Below, piece by piece: positions 25,703 to 34,669 of a stretch of 64,000 nt of DNA. The stretch is from Betaproteobacteria bacterium (lineage in GTDB: Bacteria; Pseudomonadota; Gammaproteobacteria; Burkholderiales; Usitatibacteraceae): contig JADKJU010000005.1 in the NCBI GenBank assembly GCA_016720855.1, positions 62,001 through 126,000 on the forward strand. Direction: 5' to 3'. The position numbers and the translations under genes were made by a program. Every line of letters starts with the position of its first letter. Position 1 is the stretch's first letter. The notes below the pieces were generated by a model, which was not told where the DNA came from, did not search any database, and was given only the letters and a program-made list of their open reading frames with translations.

Positions 25703-26935
25703 ATGATCGGCCTCAACACCCTTCGCGCCGGCGCACTCGCCGCCATCCTCCTCCTCGCTTGCGCCGTGCCGGCCTTGGCCCAGGAAGCCGGCGGGAACAC
25801 CGTCCGCCCGGCAGTGGGCAAGCCTCTCCAGGCGGCCGATGCCCTCTACAAGGCGAAGAAGTATCGCGAGGCCCTCGCCAAGGTCGTCGAGGCCGACGCC
25901 GTCGCGGGAAAGACCGCCTACGAGACCTACATCATCCAGCGTACGAGAGGCAGCATTGCCGCAGCCGCGGGCGACCACGAGGCAGCCGCCAGGGCTTTCG
26001 AGGCGGTGATCGCGACGGGGCGCACCACCGGAGCAGAGCAACTCAAGATCGTGCAAGCGGTGGCCGGGCTCCATTACCAGGCCAAGGACTATCCCAAGGC
26101 AGCCCAGTGGGCCGCGCGCTACCAGAAGGAAGGCGGCAACGATCCGGCCATGCGCACGCTGCTCGTCCAGTCGTACTCGCTCAACAATGACTGCGCGAGC
26201 GCCTCGCGCGCGGCCGGCGAAGGCGACGCCGAGGGCAGGAACGGCCGCCGGCCTTCCGAAACGGAACTGCAGATCCTCGCCAACTGTTATCTCAAGCAGA
26301 AGGACAATACGGGTTACGTCAACGCGATAGAAAAGCTGGTGATGTACTACCCGAAGAAGGAATACTGGACCGACCTCCTCAACCGCGTCCAGAGGAAGAA
26401 CGGCTTCTCCGACCGGCTTTCGCTCGACGTCTTCAGGCTGAAGCTCGTCACCGGCAACGTGACCACCACCAACGACTACCTGGAAATGGCGCAACTCGCT
26501 CTTCAGGCGGGCTTCCCGTCGGAGGCCAAGACGATCGTCGAGAAAGGCTATGCCGCGGGCGCGCTGGGCACCGGCAAGGATGCGGATCGGCACAAGCGCC
26601 TGCGCGATCTCGCCCAAAAGTCGGTGGACGAGTCCCTCAAGTCTCGCGCGCAGACCGAGAAGGACGCGCTGGCCGACAAGGCCGGCAATGCCCTCGTCGC
26701 CGTGGGCTACAACTACGTGACCGAGGGTGCGCCGCAGAAGGGGCTCGCGTTCATGGAACAGGGAATCCAGAAGGGGGGACTCAAGCGCCCCGAGGATTCC
26801 AAGCTCCTGCTCGGCGTCGCGCAGTTGCACAGCGGCGCGCGCGCGCGGGGCATGCAGACGCTCAAGGGCGTCCATGGCAACGATGGCCCCGCCGACCTGG
26901 CGCGCCTGTGGCTTCTCGTCGGGCAGCGCTCGTAG
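25703..26935 (+). CDS. Exported repeat-rich (TPR-like) protein of the TonB locus
   Basis: A 410-aa protein with a signal peptide (ending near ALAQ, residue 29) and a body made of repeated helix pairs that look like TPR units, for example YKAKKYREALAKVVEADAVA near 50 and the YPKAAQWAARYQKEG segment near 135. GGAGAA precedes the ATG at 25703. Its position just after exbD2, behind a weak hairpin, suggests that it helps the TonB system in the periplasm, as reported for TPR partners of some TonB systems; this is inference. Confidence 0.7.
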   Translation: MIGLNTLRAGALAAILLLACAVPALAQEAGGNTVRPAVGKPLQAADALYKAKKYREALAKVVEADAVAGKTAYETYIIQRTRGSIAAAAGDHEAAARAFEAVIATGRTTGAEQLKIVQAVAGLHYQAKDYPKAAQWAARYQKEGGNDPAMRTLLVQSYSLNNDCASASRAAGEGDAEGRNGRRPSETELQILANCYLKQKDNTGYVNAIEKLVMYYPKKEYWTDLLNRVQRKNGFSDRLSLDVFRLKLVTGNVTTTNDYLEMAQLALQAGFPSEAKTIVEKGYAAGALGTGKDADRHKRLRDLAQKSVDESLKSRAQTEKDALADKAGNALVAVGYNYVTEGAPQKGLAFMEQGIQKGGLKRPEDSKLLLGVAQLHSGARARGMQTLKGVHGNDGPADLARLWLLVGQRS

Positions 26936-27432
26936 CGCCCGCTATCCGCCACGCGACCGAGGCCGACCTGCCGGCCATCGTCGCGATCTACAATGCGTCC
27001 ATACCCGGCCGGCTCGCGACCGCGGACACGGTTGCCGTCACCGTCGATGACCGCCGCGACTGGTTTGCGTCCTTCAATCAGGCCAACCGCCCTCTCTGGG
27101 TGGCCGAGTCCGATGGCCGGATGACGGGCTGGCTCGGGTTGCGCTCCTTCTACGGGCGCCCCGCGTACCACCGCTGTGTCGAGGCGGCTGTCTACGTGGC
27201 GCCGGAATTCCAGCGGCGTGGAACGGCCAGGGCGCTCCTCCAACACGCGATCGACGCCGCCCCTGCACTCGGAATCGCCACCCTCCTCGCGTTCGTCTTC
27301 GGCCATAACGAGGCGAGCCTTGCGCTCTTTCGCCTGGCGGGGTTCTCCGATTGGGGTACGCTACCCCGGATAGCGGAACTCGACGGGATCGAACGCGACC
27401 TGGTGATCCTCGGCAGGCGACTGACTCCATGA
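26908..27432 (+). CDS. PAT-type GNAT N-acetyltransferase
   Basis: A 174-aa GNAT protein of the phosphinothricin/methionine-sulfoximine acetyltransferase type, with RHATEADLPAIVAIYNASI at the start and the acetyl-CoA loop VAPEFQRRGTARALLQHAI. The start is a GTG at 26908 inside the preceding gene (28-bp overlap) without a clear ribosome site, so it is uncertain. The substrate is unknown. It overlaps thyA by 4 bp. Confidence 0.8.
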   Translation: MASRRAALVAPAIRHATEADLPAIVAIYNASIPGRLATADTVAVTVDDRRDWFASFNQANRPLWVAESDGRMTGWLGLRSFYGRPAYHRCVEAAVYVAPEFQRRGTARALLQHAIDAAPALGIATLLAFVFGHNEASLALFRLAGFSDWGTLPRIAELDGIERDLVILGRRLTP

Positions 27433-28223
27433 AGGCCTATCTCGATCTCATGCGCCACGTGCTCGAACACGGCGCGAAGAAAGCCGACCGCACCGGCACG
27501 GGCACGCTCTCCGTGTTCGGCCACCAGATGCGCTTCGACCTCGCGGAGCGCTTCCCGCTCGTGACGACGAAACGCGTGCACATGAAGAGCGTGATCCACG
27601 AGTTGCTCTGGTTCCTGCAGGGTTCGACCAACGTGAGTTACCTGAAGGAGAACGGCGTCTCGATCTGGGATGAATGGGCGGACGAGCGCGGGGAGCTGGG
27701 CCCCGTCTATGGCCACCAGTGGCGCTCGTGGGCTGCGCCGGATGGGCGCAGCATCGACCAGGTCGCCGAGGTCGTCGCGCAGATCCGCGCCAATCCCGAC
27801 TCGCGCCGCCTTATCGTGTCGGCGTGGAACGTGGCGGACATCCCGCGCATGGCGCTGGCTCCTTGCCACGCCTTCTTCCAGTTCTACGTGTGCGATGGGC
27901 GCCTGTCGTGCCAGCTCTACCAGCGAAGCGCGGACATCTTCCTGGGCGTGCCCTTCAACATCGCCTCCTATGCGCTCCTCACGATGATGGTCGCGCAGGT
28001 GACAGGCCTCAAGCCGGGAGAATTCGTCCACACCTTCGGCGACGCGCACCTGTACCTCAACCACCTGGACCAGGCCCGCGAGCAGCTGTCGCGCGAGCCC
28101 CGCGCCTTGCCGGTGATGCGGCTGGACCCCGCCGTGTGCGACCTCTTCGCGTTCCGGTACGAGGGCTTCGCGCTCGAAGGCTACGATCCGCATCCGCCGA
28201 TCCGGGCGCCGATCGCGGTCTGA
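27429..28223 (+). CDS. thyA: Thymidylate synthase
   Basis: A 264-aa enzyme, the same length as E. coli ThyA. The catalytic Cys lies in ALAPCHAFFQFYV, with RRLIVSAWNVADIPRMALAP and the folate- and dUMP-binding QRSADIFLGVPFNIASYA. It methylates dUMP with methylene-tetrahydrofolate. The following folA regenerates tetrahydrofolate. Confidence 0.98.
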   Translation: MKAYLDLMRHVLEHGAKKADRTGTGTLSVFGHQMRFDLAERFPLVTTKRVHMKSVIHELLWFLQGSTNVSYLKENGVSIWDEWADERGELGPVYGHQWRSWAAPDGRSIDQVAEVVAQIRANPDSRRLIVSAWNVADIPRMALAPCHAFFQFYVCDGRLSCQLYQRSADIFLGVPFNIASYALLTMMVAQVTGLKPGEFVHTFGDAHLYLNHLDQAREQLSREPRALPVMRLDPAVCDLFAFRYEGFALEGYDPHPPIRAPIAV

Positions 28224-28292
28224 ACACCGTCGAGGCGTGGTCCAGGAACGAGCCGTCGATCGCTTCCGTCACTTATCAATCCGGCAGATGAC

Positions 28293-28796
28293 ATGTTGAG
28301 ATCCCTCATCGTTGCCCGAGCACGCAACGGCACGATCGGCAAGGACAGCGGCATGCCCTGGCACCTGCCGGCCGACCTCGCGCACTTCAAGCTGACGACG
28401 CTCGGCCACCCGATCATCATGGGACGGCGAACGTGGGAGTCCATCGGCCGCGCGCTTCCGGGACGTAGCAACATCGTGGTGAGCCGAACGCCGGGATTCG
28501 CGGCGCCCGGCGCCCGCGTTCTCGCCTCGCTCGACGATGCCTGGCAGGCGGTCGCCGGGGCGGACGAAGCGTTCGTCATCGGCGGCGCGCAGCTCTACGC
28601 CGATGCCCTTCCGGATGCCGACCGCGTGTACCTCACGGATATCGCAGGCGAGATCGAGGGCGACACCTTCTTCCCCGTCCTGGCGCCAGGCGAGTGGCGC
28701 GAATCGGTCCTGGGCGAGCACCCGGCCGACGAGAGGAATCGTTTCGCGCTCCGTTTCCTGCTTCTCGAGAGGCAGCGAGTGCCCTCGGGCCGTTGA
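28293..28796 (+). CDS. folA: Dihydrofolate reductase
   Basis: A 167-aa DHFR with NGTIGKDSGMPWHLPADLAH (Met-20-type loop and the active-site Asp), GRRTWESIGRALPGR and the NADPH-binding VIGGAQLYADALP. It completes the thymidylate/folate pair with thyA. Confidence 0.96.
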   Translation: MLRSLIVARARNGTIGKDSGMPWHLPADLAHFKLTTLGHPIIMGRRTWESIGRALPGRSNIVVSRTPGFAAPGARVLASLDDAWQAVAGADEAFVIGGAQLYADALPDADRVYLTDIAGEIEGDTFFPVLAPGEWRESVLGEHPADERNRFALRFLLLERQRVPSGR

Positions 28797-28839
28797 CCCG
28801 ACGCAAGCGCGCGAACCGCCGCACACCTAGACTTCCCAA

Positions 28840-31215
28840 GTGCCCGATACCCGCTTCACCAACGTCCTGAAGTGCGCCCAGTGCGGCAAGCCGGCCCCGG
28901 CACCGTTCGTGAAGGCCGATGAGGACGGCACGGCGCTCGTGTTCTGCTGCGCCGGCTGCGCGGGTATCGATGATGGCCTCGCCCGTGCCACTACCCCGGC
29001 GCCGGCGCCCGCCGCGCCCACGGAAATGGAAACGGTCTTCGACGTCGAAGGCGTGAGCTGCGCGGCCTGCATCACCCGGGTCGAATCGGCCCTGGCACGA
29101 CTGCCGGGGGTGGCCGAATCGAGTCTCAACCTGGCGACACGGCGCGTACGCATCCGGCATTCGCCGTCCGCCACTCGCGAGCAGCTGGCCGCCGTGATCG
29201 CCCGCGCAGGCTATCGCGCCCGCGTGCCGGGACGCGACCCGAAGAGCATGCGCCGCGCGGAGGAGCGCAGGGCCCTTTGGCGATTGTCGGTGGCCGGCTT
29301 CGCGATGATGCAGATCATGATGCTGGCCTTCCCGGCCTACCTGGATATCGACGGCTCCCTGGCATGGGACCTCGAGAAACTCCTCAACATCGCGAGCCTG
29401 GTGATCACCGTGCCGGTGCTGCTGTTCTCCTCGGGGCCCGTCTTCCGGGCCGCGTGGCACGGCATCGCGGCGCGCCAGCCCGGGATGGACGTGCCCGTGG
29501 CGCTGGGCATCGTGGTGAGCTTCCTGGCGAGCCTCTACGGCACCTGGGCCGGCGGCGAGGTGTACTACGACTCGATCACGATGTTCGTGTTCTTCATCCT
29601 GTGCGGCCGCTACTTCGAGGCCCGGGCGCTCGCGGGCACCGTCGATGCCGCGGATTCACTCGCGCAGCTCCTGCCGCGGCGGGCATGGAAGCTCATCGGC
29701 GACGAGCGCGTCGAGACTGATCCCTCCCTGCTGAACCCGGGCGAACTGGTTTCGATCCCGGCGGGCGAAGCTGCGCCCGCCGACGCCTGCGTTGTTTCCG
29801 GTGCGACGGAGTTCGACGAGGCGCTCCTCACCGGCGAAACCTACCCGGTCCCGAAGGCTCCCGGCGACAAGGTGCTCGCCGGCAGCATCAACCTCGCGTC
29901 CCCGGTCACGGCACGCGTGGAAAGGGCGCCGGGGGAAGCCATGCTCGACGTGATCCGCCGGCAGATGGAAAGGGCCGCCTCGCAAAAACCCCGCTGGGCC
30001 CTCGTGGCCGATCGTGTCGCGAGCTACTTCGTGATCGTCGTCGTGGTCCTCGCGGCGCTGGGCGCCCTGGTGTGGTGGTGGATCGATCCTTCCAGAGCCC
30101 TGTGGGTGGCCGTATCGACGCTGGTCGTCACCTGCCCCTGCGCGCTTTCGCTCGCGACCCCGGTGGCCCTCACCGCCTGCGTGAATGCCCTGTCGCGCCA
30201 TGGCGTGATGGTGACGAGCGGCCGGGCCATCGAGGCGCTCGCATCCGCCACCCACCTCGTCTTCGACAAGACGGGAACGCTCACCACGGGACGCATGCAC
30301 CTGCGCGCCGTCGAGGTGCTGGGCGACCTGGACCGGACAGCTTGCCTGGTCCTGGCCTCTGCGCTCGAATCCGCCCTGTCCCATCCGATCGCCCATGCCC
30401 TGGTGAAGGCCCGCCCCGCCGGAAGCACCATGCCCGAAATGACGGCGATCCGGGCGGTGGCCGGCGCCGGCGTCGAGGCGATGGCGGGAGACCGGCTCAT
30501 CCGGGTCGGATCGCCCGCGTTTTGCGCCGGAATCGCAGGCTCGCCCTTTCCGTGCCCCACGGACTCCTCGGAGCCGGTCGCGGCGATGGCCTCGCAAGGT
30601 CGCTGGCTCGCCGCCTTCCATTTCGAAGATGCGCTCAGGCCCGAATCGCGCGAACTCGTCTCCCGGGCCCGCGCAGCAGGGTGCGAGGTGGTCCTGCTGT
30701 CGGGCGACCGGGTACCCGTGGTCGATCGGGTCGCCGACGAACTCGGGATCACGCTGCGTATCGCGGAGGCAAGCCCCGAGGAAAAGGCGCGCCGCGTCGA
30801 GACCATGGCCGCCGAGGGTGCCGTCGTCGCCATGATCGGGGACGGCATTAACGACGCCCCGGTCCTCGCCCGGGCACAGGTCTCGATTGCGCTGGCGAGC
30901 GGGGCGGCGCTTGCGCAGTCGCAGGCGGATTTCGTGGTGGCCAACCCCTCGCTCCTCGCCATCGGCGAGGCCATCGAGCTCTCGCGGCGCACGCGCCGAA
31001 TCATTCGTCAGAACATCGCCTGGGCGATCGCCTACAACGCTGTCACCCTGCCCCTGGCGCTGGGCGGATTCCTCACTCCCTGGCTGGCGAGCCTCGGCAT
31101 GTCCCTCTCATCGCTGCTCGTGGTGGCCAATGCCCTTCGGCTGCTGCGTGGGGTCGGGGCATACGGCGGGAAGCGATCCGGCGACCGGACTGCCGGAACC
31201 CCGGCCAATGCGTAA
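28840..31215 (+). CDS. ccoI: Copper-exporting P1B-type ATPase for cbb3 assembly (CcoI/FixI)
   Basis: A 791-aa P1B ATPase. It opens with a Cys-rich segment (KCAQCGKP and FCCAGCAG), then an HMA domain with GVSCAACITRVE, eight membrane helices including the metal-binding TCPCALSLATP, the phosphorylation motif DKTGTLT and the hinge GDGINDAP. CcoI supplies copper for assembly of the cbb3 oxidase encoded just downstream. It starts at a GTG. The gene order ccoI-ccoS-ccoN differs from the common ccoNOQP-GHIS. Confidence 0.94.
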   Translation: MPDTRFTNVLKCAQCGKPAPAPFVKADEDGTALVFCCAGCAGIDDGLARATTPAPAPAAPTEMETVFDVEGVSCAACITRVESALARLPGVAESSLNLATRRVRIRHSPSATREQLAAVIARAGYRARVPGRDPKSMRRAEERRALWRLSVAGFAMMQIMMLAFPAYLDIDGSLAWDLEKLLNIASLVITVPVLLFSSGPVFRAAWHGIAARQPGMDVPVALGIVVSFLASLYGTWAGGEVYYDSITMFVFFILCGRYFEARALAGTVDAADSLAQLLPRRAWKLIGDERVETDPSLLNPGELVSIPAGEAAPADACVVSGATEFDEALLTGETYPVPKAPGDKVLAGSINLASPVTARVERAPGEAMLDVIRRQMERAASQKPRWALVADRVASYFVIVVVVLAALGALVWWWIDPSRALWVAVSTLVVTCPCALSLATPVALTACVNALSRHGVMVTSGRAIEALASATHLVFDKTGTLTTGRMHLRAVEVLGDLDRTACLVLASALESALSHPIAHALVKARPAGSTMPEMTAIRAVAGAGVEAMAGDRLIRVGSPAFCAGIAGSPFPCPTDSSEPVAAMASQGRWLAAFHFEDALRPESRELVSRARAAGCEVVLLSGDRVPVVDRVADELGITLRIAEASPEEKARRVETMAAEGAVVAMIGDGINDAPVLARAQVSIALASGAALAQSQADFVVANPSLLAIGEAIELSRRTRRIIRQNIAWAIAYNAVTLPLALGGFLTPWLASLGMSLSSLLVVANALRLLRGVGAYGGKRSGDRTAGTPANA

Positions 31216-31236
31216 CCCGACCCCCACTTTGCGTCC

Positions 31237-31386
31237 ATGGACATCCTCTACCTCCTGATTCCGGTCAGCGTCGTGATCGTCTTCGTGATCGGCGCCGTGT
31301 TCTGGTGGGCCATCGCGAGCGGCCAGTTCGACGAGCTGGATCGCGAGGCCGGATCCGTCGTGGACGACGAGGAATCGCGGCTATAG
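31237..31386 (+). CDS. ccoS: cbb3 oxidase maturation protein CcoS
   Basis: A 49-aa protein beginning MDILYLLIPVSVVIVFVIG, a single membrane helix followed by FWWAIASGQFDELDREAGS, the CcoS hallmark. CcoS is needed for cofactor insertion into cbb3 oxidase. It begins 21 bp after ccoI. Confidence 0.92.
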   Translation: MDILYLLIPVSVVIVFVIGAVFWWAIASGQFDELDREAGSVVDDEESRL

Positions 31387-31402
31387 TATAAGCATCTCCT
31401 TA

Positions 31403-31416
31403 TTGACTGGTATCAA
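31403..31416 (+). promoter_or_regulatory. FNR box upstream of ccoN
   Basis: TTGACTGGTATCAA matches the FNR consensus TTGATNNNNATCAA at nine of ten positions. A TATACT -10 lies at 31438-31443, so the box is centred about 41.5 bp before the expected start site: the geometry of an FNR-activated class II promoter. Confidence 0.88.
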
Positions 31417-31504
31417 GCCCGCGAACAGGCGGGCCGATATACTCGGCTCGGGAGGCGCATGCGCGGATCCGTGTGTGTTTTGAGCCATTTCCGGGGAGCT
31501 CGAC

Positions 31505-32950
31505 ATGAACGAAGCACAATATAACTACAAGGTCGTCCGCCAGTTCGCGGTGATGACCGTGGTCTGGGGGATCGTCGGCATGCTGGTCGGCGTGATCATC
31601 GCCGCGCAACTCGCGTGGCCGGCGCTCAACTTCGATATCCCGTGGTTCTCCTATGGGCGCCTGCGCCCGCTGCACACGAACGCGGTCATCTTCGCCTTCG
31701 GCGGCTCGGCGCTCTTCGCGACCTCCTACTATGTGGTGCAGCGCACCAGCCACGCGCGCCTGTTTGGCGGCTCGCTCGCCGCGTTCACCTTCTGGGGCTG
31801 GCAGGTCGTCATCCTCCTCGCCGCCATCACCCTTCCGCTCGGCTACAACACCAGCAAGGAGTACGCGGAGCTCGAGTGGCCCATCGACATCCTCATTGCT
31901 GTGGTGTGGGTGTCCTACGCGATCGTGTTCTTCGGCACCATTGCCAAGCGCAAGGTGAAGCACATCTACGTCGCCAACTGGTTCTTCGGCGCCTACATTC
32001 TCACGATCGCTCTATTGCACATCATCAACAGCGCCGAGGTGCCGGCGGGGCTGCTGAAATCCTACTCCGCCTACGCCGGCGTCCAGGATGCGATGGTGCA
32101 GTGGTGGTACGGTCACAACGCGGTCGGATTCTTCCTCACCGCCGGCTTCCTGGGGATGATGTACTACTTCATCCCGAAGCAGGCGGGCCGGCCCGTCTAC
32201 TCCTATCGCCTGTCGATCGTGCACTTCTGGGCCCTCATCTTCACCTACATGTGGGCGGGCCCCCACCACCTGCACTACACGGCACTGCCGGACTGGGCGC
32301 AGTCGATCGGGATGGTCTTTTCCCTCATCCTGCTGGCGCCCTCCTGGGGCGGCATGATCAACGGGATCATGACGCTCTCCGGCGCATGGCACAAACTGCG
32401 CACCGACCCGATCCTCAAGTTCCTCATCGTCTCGCTCTCGTTCTACGGCATGTCGACCTTCGAGGGCCCGATGATGTCGATCAAGACCGTGAATGCGCTC
32501 TCGCATTACACGGATTGGACGATCGGCCATGTGCACTCCGGCGCGCTCGGCTGGGTCGCGATGATCACCATCGGCAGTCTCTACTACCTCATTCCGCGGC
32601 TGTTCGGCCGCACCGAGATGCACTCGGTGAAGGCGATCACGCTGCACTTCTGGATCACGACGATCGGCATCGTGCTCTACATCGCCTCGATGTGGATCGC
32701 GGGCGTGATGCAGGGCCTCATGTGGAGAGCGGTGAACGAGGATGGCACGCTCACCTACACATTCGTGGAGAGCGTGAAGGCGACCTACCCCTACTACGTG
32801 ATCCGGCTCACCGGCGGCCTGCTGGTGTTCAGCGGCATGCTGGTGATGGCGTGGAACACGGTCAAGACGATCACCGCGGGCAAGGCCGTCGAAGGCGACA
32901 TCCCGCCCGTGGCCGCCGGCTCGGGTCTCGACGCGCCCGCGCACGCCTGA
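31505..32950 (+). CDS. ccoN: Cytochrome cbb3 oxidase subunit I (CcoN)
   Basis: A 481-aa haem-copper oxidase subunit with about 12 membrane helices. It includes the haem and copper ligands in YGRLRPLHTNAVIFAFGGSA, WWYGHNAVGF and the AGPHHLHYTALPDW region. CcoN is the catalytic subunit that reduces O2 with very high affinity. It heads the ccoNOQP operon. Confidence 0.98.
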   Translation: MNEAQYNYKVVRQFAVMTVVWGIVGMLVGVIIAAQLAWPALNFDIPWFSYGRLRPLHTNAVIFAFGGSALFATSYYVVQRTSHARLFGGSLAAFTFWGWQVVILLAAITLPLGYNTSKEYAELEWPIDILIAVVWVSYAIVFFGTIAKRKVKHIYVANWFFGAYILTIALLHIINSAEVPAGLLKSYSAYAGVQDAMVQWWYGHNAVGFFLTAGFLGMMYYFIPKQAGRPVYSYRLSIVHFWALIFTYMWAGPHHLHYTALPDWAQSIGMVFSLILLAPSWGGMINGIMTLSGAWHKLRTDPILKFLIVSLSFYGMSTFEGPMMSIKTVNALSHYTDWTIGHVHSGALGWVAMITIGSLYYLIPRLFGRTEMHSVKAITLHFWITTIGIVLYIASMWIAGVMQGLMWRAVNEDGTLTYTFVESVKATYPYYVIRLTGGLLVFSGMLVMAWNTVKTITAGKAVEGDIPPVAAGSGLDAPAHA

Positions 32951-32962
32951 GCGAGAAACACC

Positions 32963-33577
32963 ATGAAAATCACCCATGACATCATTGAACAGAAAACCGG
33001 CCTCCTCGCCCTCCTCGTCGTGCTCGTCGTGAGCGTCGGCGGACTGGTCGAAATCGTTCCGCTCTATTTCCAACGCTCGACGACGGAGCCGGTCTCGGGC
33101 CTGAAACCCTACAACGCGCTGCGCCTGGCGGGGCGCGACATCTACCAGCGCGAAGGCTGCTACAACTGCCATTCGCAGATGATCAGGCCGTTCCGCGCCG
33201 AGGTCGAACGCTACGGCCATTATTCGGTGGCCGGCGAGTTCGTCTACGACCATCCATTCCAGTGGGGCAGCAAGCGCACGGGGCCCGATCTCGCGCGCGT
33301 CGGGGGCCGTTACAGCGACGACTGGCACCGCACCCACTTGCGCAATCCGCGCGACGTGGTGCCGGAGTCGAACATGCCCGGCTACCCGTGGCTTTCGAAG
33401 ACACCGGTGGCGGGCGAGGATCTGCCCGCGCACATGAAGGCGCTGCGCATCGTCGGCGTACCCTACACCGACGCCGAAATCGCCTCGTCGACGAAGGAAG
33501 TGGCCGGAAATACCGAGGAGGACGCGCTGATCGCCTACCTCCAGGATCTCGGAACCGTCATCAAGTCGCGGAGATAG
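32963..33577 (+). CDS. ccoO: Cytochrome cbb3 oxidase subunit II (CcoO)
   Basis: A 204-aa membrane-anchored monohaem cytochrome c with the binding motif CYNCH within GREGCYNCHSQMIRPF and a methionine-rich region (ESNMPGYPWL) for the distal ligand. It passes electrons to CcoN. It starts 12 bp after ccoN. Confidence 0.97.
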   Translation: MKITHDIIEQKTGLLALLVVLVVSVGGLVEIVPLYFQRSTTEPVSGLKPYNALRLAGRDIYQREGCYNCHSQMIRPFRAEVERYGHYSVAGEFVYDHPFQWGSKRTGPDLARVGGRYSDDWHRTHLRNPRDVVPESNMPGYPWLSKTPVAGEDLPAHMKALRIVGVPYTDAEIASSTKEVAGNTEEDALIAYLQDLGTVIKSRR

Positions 33578-33581
33578 GACG

Positions 33582-33749
33582 ATGGACATCAATGCCATTC
33601 GCGCCGGAATCACCGTCGCAGCCCTGATCACCTTTCTCGGGATCATCGCGTGGGCCTGGTCCTCGCGCCGCCGCGCCGACTTCGAGGCGGCTGCCCGCCT
33701 GCCTCTCGAGGAGGATGACATCGTGCCTTCCGGGGAGAGGCGCAAATGA
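33582..33749 (+). CDS. ccoQ: cbb3 oxidase subunit CcoQ
   Basis: A 55-aa single-helix protein, MDINAIRAGITVAALITFLG, ending in a charged tail. CcoQ stabilises the cbb3 complex. It overlaps the ccoP ATG by four bases, which indicates translational coupling. Confidence 0.88.
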   Translation: MDINAIRAGITVAALITFLGIIAWAWSSRRRADFEAAARLPLEEDDIVPSGERRK

Positions 33750-34660
33750 GCGACTTCGTCGACGGCTTCTGGAGCCTTTACGTTGCCGGCATCACGCTGG
33801 TGTCCATCCTGGCCTGCGCGTTGCTGCTCACGATGCAGCACAAGAAGCGCCCCGCTGGCGAGTCCGTAGGCACCACCGGCCACCAGTGGGACGAGGACCT
33901 CGCGGAGTACAACAACCCCCTGCCCAAGTGGTGGATGTGGCTTTTCTGGATCACGATCATCTTCGGCCTGGTGTACCTCGCCCTCTATCCGGGCATGGGC
34001 ACTTTCAAGGGAGTGCTCGGGTGGTCGTCGACAGGCCAGTACAAGGCGGAGCAGGCTAGTGCCGAGGCTACGTACGGCCCGGTGTTCCAGAAGTACGCGG
34101 CGATGGAGATCGAGGCGATCGCCAGGGACCCGCATGCAAGGCTCATGGGCGAGCGCATGTTCCTCACCTATTGTTCGCAGTGCCACGGGTCGGACGCACG
34201 CGGCGGGGGGCACTTTCCCAACCTCGCCGACAACGACTGGCTGTGGGGCGGCGAGCCACAGGCGATCCTCACGACGATCATGGAGGGGCGCACCGGCATG
34301 ATGCCGCCCATGGGCGCCGCGGTGGGTGGGCCGGATGGCGTCAAGGAAGTCGCCAATTACGTCCTCTCCCTTTCGGGAGCCGCGCACGACGCCAAGCTCG
34401 CCGAAGCCGGCAAGGGGAAGTTCCTGGCCTGCGCCGCCTGTCACGGACCGGAAGCCAAGGGCAACCCCGCCCTCGGCGCGCCCAACCTCACGGACAAGAT
34501 CTGGCTGCACGGAGGAACCCTGGCCGCGATCTCCGAGCAGATCGAGAAGGGCCGCACGAATGTCATGCCGGCCCACAAGGACTTCCTGGGCCCCGAGCGG
34601 TCGCGAATCCTGGCCGCCTATGTGTGGGGCCTGTCCAATGGGTCTGCCGCCGCGAAGTGA
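33746..34660 (+). CDS. ccoP: Cytochrome cbb3 oxidase subunit III (CcoP)
   Basis: A 304-aa dihaem cytochrome c with two N-terminal membrane segments and the haem-binding motifs CSQCH (about residue 144) and CAACH (about residue 229). It hands electrons from the bc1 complex or soluble cytochromes to CcoO. Confidence 0.97.
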   Translation: MSDFVDGFWSLYVAGITLVSILACALLLTMQHKKRPAGESVGTTGHQWDEDLAEYNNPLPKWWMWLFWITIIFGLVYLALYPGMGTFKGVLGWSSTGQYKAEQASAEATYGPVFQKYAAMEIEAIARDPHARLMGERMFLTYCSQCHGSDARGGGHFPNLADNDWLWGGEPQAILTTIMEGRTGMMPPMGAAVGGPDGVKEVANYVLSLSGAAHDAKLAEAGKGKFLACAACHGPEAKGNPALGAPNLTDKIWLHGGTLAAISEQIEKGRTNVMPAHKDFLGPERSRILAAYVWGLSNGSAAAK

Positions 34661-34669
34661 GCCCCGCCA

